A stretch of DNA of 64,000 nucleotides from Thalassotalea sp. Sam97 (lineage in GTDB: Bacteria; Pseudomonadota; Gammaproteobacteria; Enterobacterales; Alteromonadaceae): positions 496,001-560,000 of the forward strand of contig NZ_CP166919.1 in NCBI RefSeq assembly GCF_041379765.1, read 5' to 3'. Made by a program: the position numbers and the translations under genes. The notes below the pieces were generated by a model. The model was not told where the DNA came from, searched no databases, and was given only the letters and a program-made list of their open reading frames with translations. The stretch's first letter is position 1, and each line of letters begins with the position of its first letter. Below, piece after piece: positions 28,638-37,400 of this stretch.

Positions 28638-30197
28638 ATGATCGAATTACGTGCTAGTAAAATCACTAGCTTAAAAAATGACGTCCTTTCTGGTATTACC
28701 GTGGCTTTAGCCTTGGTACCAGAAGCGGTGGCATTTGCATTTGTTGCTGGTGTTGACCCGTTAGTGGGCTTATACGCGGCCTTTATGGTGGGTTTAATTA
28801 CCTCGGCATTTGGTGGGCGTCCTGGCATGATTTCGGGTGCTACTGGTGCAATGGCTGTGGTCATGGTGTCGCTAGTTGCATTGCATGGGGTGCAGTACTT
28901 ATTCGCCGCAGTGTTGTTAACCGGTATTATTCAGATAATTGCCGGTATATTTAAGCTCGGTAAGTTTATTCGTCTGGTGCCACATCCGGTTATGCTGGGT
29001 TTTGTTAACGGTCTTGCTATTGTTATCTTTTTGGCACAATTAGGGCAATTTAAAGTCTTAAATGAGGCCGGTGACCTGGAGTGGATGAGTGGCGCTGCGC
29101 TATACACTATGCTTGGTTTAGTTGCTTTAACAATGGCAATTATTCACTTTTTGCCTAAATTAACCAAAGCGGTGCCTTCTTCATTGGTAGCTATTGTGGT
29201 TGTGACCTTAATCGCATTGTACACCGATGTCGATGCGCGCACGGTTATTGATTACGTTCGTGATATGACCGGCGACCCAACTCGTACCCTAGAGGGTGGC
29301 TTACCAACATTCCACATCCCAGAAGTGCCGCTTACGCTAGAAACGTTAATGATAATCTTACCATTCTCTTTGGTACTAGCTGCAATCGGTTTAATCGAGT
29401 CATTACTAACACTTAGCCTAATCGATGAGTTGACAGAAACCCACGGTCAAGCAAACCGTGAATGTGTAGCACAAGGCGCTGCAAATACGGTTAACGGCTT
29501 CTTTGGTGGTATGGGTGGTTGTGCGATGATTGGTCAGTCAATGATTAACGTCAACTCAGGTGGTCGTGGTCGAGCATCTGGTATTACCGCAGCACTTGGC
29601 TTACTTGGCTTTATTATGTTCGCTTCAGGGCTGATTGAAATGATCCCACTCGCCGCACTCGTTGGTGTTATGTTCATTGTTGTTATTGGTACTTTTGAAT
29701 GGTCATCATTCAGAATTATGCGCAAGATCCCAAAAGCCGATGCCTTTGTCATCGTACTAGTGTCTGCGGTTACTGTTATCTCTGATCTTGCGGTTGCTGT
29801 CATTGTTGGTGTGATTGTTTCTGCGTTAGTTTTTGCATGGCAACACGCAAAACATGTAGTTGTGAAGCGTACTGTTTGCCAGCAAACGGGCTGGACTTTA
29901 TATGAAGTGAATGGTCCATTATTCTTTGGCGCGATTACTAGCTTCTTAGAGCAATTTGAACCTCAAAATGACACAGACGATGTTATTATCGAGTTTAAAA
30001 ATTCACGTGTAGCAGACCACTCTGGAATTGGTGCTATTGATACCTTAGCAGAGCGTTACAAAAAACGTGGTAAAACACTGCATTTACGTCACTTAAGCCA
30101 AGAGTGTAAGTTATTGCTTAAGAAAGCTGGCGATTTGGTTGAAGTGAATTACTTTGAAGATCCAAAGTATCACGTAGCGTCAGATAAGTTAGATTAA
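28638..30197 (+). CDS. SulP-family anion transporter with STAS domain
   Basis: Inner-membrane SLC26/SulP permease. 519 aa: SulP signature near the N terminus (ALALVPEAVAFAFVAGVDPLVGLYAA region), 10-14 transmembrane helices, and a C-terminal STAS domain (about 410-510) with the DHSGIGAID motif. Substrate may be sulfate, bicarbonate or another anion; it cannot be decided from sequence. Single gene with its own terminator. Confidence 0.93.
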   Translation: MIELRASKITSLKNDVLSGITVALALVPEAVAFAFVAGVDPLVGLYAAFMVGLITSAFGGRPGMISGATGAMAVVMVSLVALHGVQYLFAAVLLTGIIQIIAGIFKLGKFIRLVPHPVMLGFVNGLAIVIFLAQLGQFKVLNEAGDLEWMSGAALYTMLGLVALTMAIIHFLPKLTKAVPSSLVAIVVVTLIALYTDVDARTVIDYVRDMTGDPTRTLEGGLPTFHIPEVPLTLETLMIILPFSLVLAAIGLIESLLTLSLIDELTETHGQANRECVAQGAANTVNGFFGGMGGCAMIGQSMINVNSGGRGRASGITAALGLLGFIMFASGLIEMIPLAALVGVMFIVVIGTFEWSSFRIMRKIPKADAFVIVLVSAVTVISDLAVAVIVGVIVSALVFAWQHAKHVVVKRTVCQQTGWTLYEVNGPLFFGAITSFLEQFEPQNDTDDVIIEFKNSRVADHSGIGAIDTLAERYKKRGKTLHLRHLSQECKLLLKKAGDLVEVNYFEDPKYHVASDKLD

Positions 30198-30211
30198 TTA
30201 ACTATTCTTTT

Positions 30212-30238
30212 AAAAAACGGCCATTAGGCCGTTTTTTT
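30212..30238 (+). terminator. rho-independent terminator after SulP gene
   Basis: AAAAAACGGCC / GGCCGTTTTTTT with an ATTA loop, 15 bp after the stop. Confidence 0.9.
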
Positions 30239-30387
30239 ATGCTTGCTTATTACCCCAACGATTAATGGCAAACGACATGAGAACGTGTAATTTGCTAACG
30301 GTGTTGATAACCAGTACATTTAAGTTAATGCTGAATATTTAAACGTTTATATAATGGGCAATGCTGGTTATTGCACCTGTGAGTAGC

Positions 30388-30708
30388 ATGAAAGACCAAC
30401 AACTTGATTTTTTCGACATTCCTAGTCCGTGTATTGGTGTCTGCCAATCAGATAATCGTGGCTATTGTTTAGGATGCTTTCGCTCAAGGGATGAACGCTT
30501 TGGTTGGTTAGAGTTTAGCAATAGTCAAAAGCAACACATTATTAAATTATGTAAACAACGAGAAAAACGTCGCAATGCGCCAGTAAAGCCGAAGAAAGTG
30601 ATTAAAGAGGAAAATAACCAGCAACCATCCTTATTAGACTTTAAGCCAGAACAATATATTTGTAGCTCAGTTAAGGATGATGACTTTAATGACTTTGAGC
30701 TCGATTAA
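30388..30708 (+). CDS. DUF1289 small cysteine-rich protein
   Basis: About 106 aa. The N-terminal half is the DUF1289 (YbeN/Fe-S-type) pattern with four cysteines: SPCIGVCQSDNRGYCLGCFR and a following W-E-W-like WLEF. The C-terminal half is basic and then acidic. Function is not established; cysteine spacing suggests metal binding. The ATG at 30388 gives the usual family start close to the cysteines; an in-frame ATG at 30361 would add nine residues. Neither has a strong ribosome site. Confidence 0.82.
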   Translation: MKDQQLDFFDIPSPCIGVCQSDNRGYCLGCFRSRDERFGWLEFSNSQKQHIIKLCKQREKRRNAPVKPKKVIKEENNQQPSLLDFKPEQYICSSVKDDDFNDFELD

Positions 30709-30780
30709 ACTTGCTTTGGTGAATAAATGCCCGGTTGGTATATAAACTGTGCAATCAGTCATTTTTATTTAAAAAAGGTC

Positions 30781-30809
30781 TTGCGCCTCAAAACGAAGCA
30801 CTATACTAT
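30781..30809 (+). promoter_or_regulatory. candidate tRNA-Phe promoter
   Basis: A TTGCGC-type -35 (30781-30786) and TATACT (30802-30807) or TACTAT (30804-30809) as -10 are followed by a GC-rich discriminator (ACGCGC), the pattern of stringently controlled stable-RNA promoters. Spacing of the two hexamers is 15-17 bp depending on the -10 chosen. Confidence 0.5.
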
Positions 30810-30837
30810 ACGCGCACTTCAACGCAAAAGCGTTAAA

Positions 30838-30913
30838 GCCCAGATAGCTCAGTCGGTAGAGCAGGGGATTGAAAATCCCCGTGTCGGTGGTTCGATTCCG
30901 CCTCTGGGCACCA
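30838..30913 (+). tRNA. tRNA-Phe (GAA)
   Basis: 76-nt tRNA with encoded CCA. Acceptor stem GCCCAGA (30838-30844) pairs with TCTGGGC (30903-30909), discriminator A, CCA at 30911-30913. D-arm AGCTCAGTCGGTAGAGC, anticodon GAA at 30871-30873 in the loop TTGAAAA, T-arm GGTTCGATTCC. Flanked by a stable-RNA-type promoter and a terminator, so it appears to be a single-gene unit. Confidence 0.97.
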
Positions 30914-31432
30914 CATTTAGAAAAACCAGCCTTATGGCTGGTTTTTTGCTTTCTGGCTTTTGTAAAACTCCAGCAGTACCCCCCTTATTTCATATGTTGA
31001 TCTTTAAACGTTATTTGTTCCGAAATTGTACACTTACTGATTGGTTTTTTATTCAAAAAAAATAGGTTAAATGGCATGGTTTATGCCGATTTAAAGATAT
31101 TTAACTGTATTTTTTATGTTTGTTTAAATGATTCGTTACGTTGCTTTAACTTGGTTTTCTTTTTTTGTCAAAAGCGAACCTCAACAATGAGTTACGGTTT
31201 TTTTGTTTTTTTTGTTGTGAGTGCTCGCTTACCTTTTTGGTTTTGTATTTGTTGTGAAATGTTCGTTTGGGAAAGGAACTTTACTGAACGTGCCTTTTGT
31301 CAATGTGTTCTATTTGAAAGTTGTTGTCATTTTTTGTACAAAAAGGTAAACTCACTGGTCTAATGTGGGTGCAATTTGTACCGTGAAGCACGAAAGTGTC
31401 AACGAAGTTCAACACGTAGAGTGATAACAACA
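30914..31432. other. intergenic region tRNA-Phe/giant surface protein
   Basis: 519 bp. After the tRNA terminator the sequence is very T-rich on the plus strand (for example 31145-31225) and contains no supported gene. It must carry the promoter of the giant gene. I see no repeat of the tRNA 3' end that would mark an integration site. Confidence 0.5.
30921..30947 (+). terminator. rho-independent terminator after tRNA-Phe
   Basis: AAAAACCAGCC / GGCTGGTTTTTT hairpin with a TTAT loop, eight bases after the CCA end. Confidence 0.9.
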
Positions 31433-34400
31433 ATGAATGCCGTTTTTTCCTTACGACTGATCTTAAAGTTATTTATTGGCTTTTTATTAGTATCAACCGT
31501 ATTTGCTAAAGCAAATGCTGCTACTGTTTCAGTAAGTTTTAATCGAGGTATTGTTGGAGAGTATGGTGCAACCCCTTCTCATGCTCCTACAGATATCAAA
31601 ACATTTAAGAGCCTGGGTATCGAGCAAGCCTTCCTATCTCAAGTAACTGCGGATGATCAGTTTTTCGCTCCTCAGGGCAACGACGCTCCGATGGAGATCA
31701 CTTTTAAATTTACGGATGGTCGCGAAGCAACATTTAATGCTACTCTAAACTGGCGTAATACTAGTAATGAAGGCTTTCATGGCTTTGGCTTCGTTGTAGA
31801 CCCGCGTGAGGCGGTTGCAGGTTCGGGGCGCGATGATGGTGTCGATTACACGCCATCATCCCCAACTCAATACATAACATACATGTTACAACCAGATTAT
31901 AGTGCCCAATCGTTTGTCGACCAAGTTGAAAAGCAAGCTGGTGGCAATGCAGCAAATTCACAAACTTTAACCGAGCTAAATAATTATCTAGCTATGACGG
32001 CTATCGGAACTGCAACTATCTCAGCTGACCCATCAGAAATTATTGCCAATGGAATCAGCGAATCAAATATTACCGTTCAATTGAAAGATGCTAACGGAAA
32101 TCCACTAGTAACAGGCGGTGACGAGGTTGTTCTAACTACAGATAAAGGCACTTTAATTGGAGCAGAAACGAATAGGGATGGTTCTGTTATCGCTAACGAT
32201 AACCTAGATGGTACTTATAGTGCTGTATTAACTTCATCAACTATTGCAGAAATAGCAACGATTACCGGAACTAGAAATGGTGAACTTATAGCGACTAATG
32301 CACAAGTGATTTTCACTGAAGTGACTGTCGCGCCGAATGTTGCTCCAGTAGCGCAAGTGGCTACTTACAGTACAAACGAAGACGTAACACTAAGTGTTAC
32401 TGAGGCTGACGGTCTTGCGAATTATGTTACGGATGGTGATGCTAATGAGACATTCACGTATCACTTAGTGAATGGCTCGGGCGGCAAGGTTACAACGCTT
32501 ACCGATAGTAATGGTAATATAATCTCGTTGACTGTAGCGACGGGAGACATCAGCTTTACGCCTACAGCAAACTTTAATGGTGAGGTTACGTTCCCTTATA
32601 TAGCGAATGATGGTGATGCGGATTCGAATCAATCGACTATCAAAATCATAGTCAATTCCGTGAATGACGTGCCGAGTATCACGAATGCAACGGGCTCAGT
32701 CACCGAAGACGCAGCGCCAACGTTAACCACATCGGGTAGTATCTCGATTTCAGGTGGTGATACAGGGGAAGATCAGTTCCAGGCTGAGACATTAACTGGC
32801 ATCTACGGTGCGCTTAACATTGCAGCAAATGGCTCATGGTCTTACTCTGCGGACAACGCACAAGCGGATATCCAAGCACTTACATTAGGTCAAAGCTTAA
32901 CGGATGTGTTTACAGTTACGTCTACCGATGGCGTGACGACCGGCACCATCACGATAACGATTAACGGTGTGAACGATGCACCGAGCATCACGAATGCAAC
33001 GGGCTCAGTTACCGAAGACGCAGCGCCAACGTTAACCACATCGGGTAGTATCTCGATTTCAGGTGGTGATACAGGGGAAGATCAGTTCCAGGCTGAGACA
33101 TTAACTGGCATCTACGGTGCGCTTAACATTGCAGCAAATGGCTCATGGTCTTACTCTGCGGACAACGCACAAGCGGATATCCAAGCGTTGACATCCGGTC
33201 AAAGTTTAACGGATGAATTCACAGTTACGTCTACTGATGGCGTGACGACCGGCACCATCACGATAACGATTAACGGTGTTGATGATGCACCGAGCATCAC
33301 GAATGCAACGGGCTCAGTCACCGAAGACGCTGCGGCAACGTTAACCACATCGGGTAGTATCTCGATTTCAGGTGGTGATACAGGGGAAGATCAGTTCCAA
33401 GCTGAGACATTAACTGGCATCTACGGTACGCTTAACATTGCTGCAAACGGCTCATGGTCTTACTCTGCGGACAACGCACAAGCGGATATCCAAGCGTTGA
33501 CATCCGGTCAAAGTTTAACGGATGAATTCACGGTAACGTCTACCGATGGCGTGACGACCGGCACCATCACGATAACGATTAACGGTGTTGATGATGCACC
33601 GAGCATCACGAATGCAACGGGCTCAGTCACCGAAGACGCTGCGGCAACGTTAACCACATCGGGTAGTATCTCGATTTCAGGTGGTGATACAGGGGAAGAT
33701 CAGTTCCAAGCTGAGACATTAACTGGCATCTACGGTACGCTTAACATTGCAGCAAACGGCTCATGGTCTTACTCTGCGGACAACGCACAAGCGGATATCC
33801 AAGCACTTACATTAGGTCAAAGCTTAACGGATGTGTTTACAGTTACGTCTACCGATGGCGTGACGACCGGCACCATCACGATAACGATTAACGGTGTTGA
33901 TGATGCGCCGAGTATCACGAATGCAACGGGCTCAGTTACCGAAGACGCAGCGCCAACGTTAACCACATCGGGTAGTATCTCGATTTCAGGTGGTGATACA
34001 GGGGAAGATCAGTTCCAGGCTGAGACATTAACTGGCATCTACGGTGCGCTTAACATTGCAGCAAATGGCTCATGGTCTTACTCTGCAGACAACGCACAAG
34101 CGGATATCCAACCGTTGACATCAGGTCAAAGCTTAACAGATGTGTTTACAGTTACGTCTACTGATGGCGTGACGACCGGCACCATCACGATAACGATTAA
34201 CGGTGTGAACGATGCACCGAGCATCACGAATGCAACGGGCTCAGTCACCGAAGACGCAGCGCCAACGTTAACCACATCGGGTAGCATCTCGATTTCAGGT
34301 GGTGATACAGGGGAAGATCAGTTCCAGGCTGAGACATTAACTGGCATCTACGGTGCGCTTAACATTGCAGCAAATGGCTCATGGTCTTACTCTGCAGACA

Positions 34401-37400
34401 ACGCACAAGCGGATATCCAAGCGTTGACATCAGGTCAAAGCTTAACAGATGTGTTTACAGTTACGTCTACTGATGGCGTGACGACCGGCACCATCACGAT
34501 AACGATTAACGGTGTTGATGATGCACCGAGCATCACGAATGCAACGGGCTCAGTCACCGAAGACGCTGCGGCAACGTTAACCACATCGGGTAGTATCTCG
34601 ATTTCAGGTGGTGATACAGGGGAAGATCAGTTCCAAGCTGAGACATTAACTGGCATCTACGGTACGCTTAACATTGCTGCAAACGGCTCATGGTCTTACT
34701 CTGCGGACAACGCACAAGCGGATATCCAAGCGTTGACATCCGGTCAAAGTTTAACGGATGAATTCACGGTAACGTCTACTGATGGCGTGACGACCGGCAC
34801 CATCACGATAACGATTAACGGTGTTGATGATGCGCCAATTGCTTACAACCAAACGGTTAAAGCGACTGAAGAAACTTCGGTTGCTATCACGTTAACAGCA
34901 ACGGATGCAGATGAGTCAGATGTATTAACTTACAGCGTAGTGACTAAACCTGTTAATGGAGCCTTAGACGTTAAAGGTGCAGAGGTAACCTACACACCAA
35001 ATGCAGATTTTGTGGGTAAAGATACATTTACTTTCAAAGCCAATGACGGTGCTGAAGATTCGAATGTCGCTACCATTACCATTGATGTGAGTAATATTAA
35101 CGATGCTCCGGTAGCGGATGATAAAACCATTACTGATGCGAAAGAAAATTCAGCATATGATATCACCTTAACAGGCCGCGATATTGAAGACGGTACCAAT
35201 GTGACGTTTGAAATCGTCACTCAGCCAGCGAATGGTAAGGTAGTATTGGAAGGTGATGTTGCGACTTATACACCTAATAAAGGCTACTCGGGCCCAGATA
35301 GCTTTACCTATAAAGCCAAAGATGCACAAGGTTTGTTATCTAAGGTTGAAGCTACGGTGTCAATTAACGTTAATGACATTGTCCCTTCACCTGACAAATC
35401 AACCATCAAAGTATCTGAGGAGACAATCACTGCAGATGGTCAATCTACCTCGATTGTAACCGTGCAGTTAGTCGATGCTAATGGTAATAATTTTAGCTCT
35501 GGTGGTGATACCGTTACTTTAGTGACTGATAAAGGTACGCTAAGCAATGTGAACGACAATGGCGACGGTACTTACACGGCAACACTGACGTCGTCAACTA
35601 ACGCAGGTACAGCAACTATTACGGCAACGGTTAATGGTTCTGTTATGACTAGCAACCCAGAAGTTATATTCGTAGTTGGTGCAGCATCAGCTGACAAATC
35701 AACCATCAAAGTATCTGAAGAGACAATCACTGCAGATGGTCAATCTACCTCGATTGTAACCATTCAGTTGGTTGATGCTAACGGTAATAAGCTAAGTTCT
35801 GGTGGCGATACCGTTACCTTAGTGACTGATAAAGGTACGCTAAGTAATGTGATTGATAACGGCGATGGTACATATACTGCTACGTTAACCTCTTCAAAAG
35901 AAGCGGGTAAGGCAAGCATTACAGCAACCATTAATGGCGCTGAAAAAGCAGATAAAGCAGAAGTTACTTTTGAAGTTGGCGCTGCATCAGCTGAAAAATC
36001 AACCATCAAAGTATCTGAAGAGACAATCACTGCAGATGGTCAATCTACCTCGATTATAATCGTTCAGTTGGTTGATGCTAACGGTAATAAGCTAAGTTCT
36101 GGTGGCGATACCGTTACCTTAGTGACTGATAAAGGTACGCTAAGTAATGTGATTGATAACGGCGATGGTACATATACTGCTACGTTAACCTCTTCAACAG
36201 AAGCGGGTAAGGCAAGCATTACAGCAACCATTAATGGCGCTGAAAAAGCAGATAAAGCAGAAGTTACTTTTGAAGTTGGTGCCGCATCAGCTGACAAGTC
36301 AACCATCAAAGTATCTGAGGAGACAATCACTGCAGATGGCAAATCTACCTCGACAGTGACTGTTCAGTTAATAGATGCTAATGGTAATAAACTTACTTCT
36401 GGCGGAGACACTGTTATCTTAGCGACCGACAAAGGTTGGTTAAGTGATGTTAAAGATAATGGTGATGGCACTTATACAGCCACACTAACGTCAAGTGTTG
36501 AGGCTGGCAAGGCGACCATTACCGCAACTATCAATGCTGTGGTAATGATTGAAAAGCCAGTAGTAAACTTCGTTGCAGGTGCTGCAGTAGCTGACAAGTC
36601 TACTATTTCGGTATCGAAAGAAAAGATTACCGCAGACGGTAAGTCAACCTCAACAGTAACGGTACAACTCGTCGATGCTAACGGTAACAAGCTTACTGCA
36701 GGTGGAGATACTGTTACCTTAGTTACCGATAAAGGCACATTAAGTGATGTGAAAGATAATGGTGATGGCACTTATACTGCGACGCTAACGTCTGCAACTG
36801 AAGCTGGTAAGGCAACCATTACGGCAACCGTTAATACCGTTGAGATGTCAAATAAGCCAGAAGTGATCTTTGAAGTTGGTGCTGCGTCAGCGCAAACGTC
36901 AACGATTACGGTTTCAGAAACCGAAATTGATGCCGATGGTACATCAACATCAGTGATTACGGTACAGCTTGTGGATGAGCATGGTAATAAGCTAACAGCC
37001 GGTGGTGACACAGTTACTTTAGTAACCGATCGAGGCACTATCACCGAGGTTATTGATAATGGCGATGGTACTTATACCGCTATCTTAACTTCGGCAACTG
37101 AAGCTGGTACGGCAACGATTACTGCTACAGTCAATGAAGATGTGATGGCTAATAAGGCGGTAGTTAAGTTTATTGAGTTGCCTAATAATGCCCCTGAAGC
37201 GAATGCACAAAACCTGGAAACATTGGAAGACGGAGCGCTTGAAATCATTCTAACAGCCTCGGATATCGATGAAGGTGATGCGTTAACCTATAGCGTTGTT
37301 GCACAACCTGAAAACGGTACGTTAACCGGTTCTGGTGAGTCATTAACTTATACACCGGAAGCTGACTTTACTGGTAAGGATAGCTTTACCTTTAAAGCAA

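Noticed and set aside
30727..31065. 112-aa open frame across tRNA-Phe
   Set aside because: It is a read-through of the tRNA gene (the IAQSVEQG...VGGSIPPLG translation is a typical tRNA artefact) and continues through the terminator.
31076..31363. 95-aa Phe/Cys-rich open frame upstream of the giant gene
   Set aside because: Arises from a T-rich intergenic stretch; no ribosome site or family resemblance.
34990..37044. Several antisense open frames of 76-99 aa within the giant gene
   Set aside because: They repeat with the 300-bp units and are shadows of the coding strand.
32672..37190. CRISPR-like array
   Set aside because: The repeats are long, contiguous and in frame within one protein; there are no short repeats with unique spacers.
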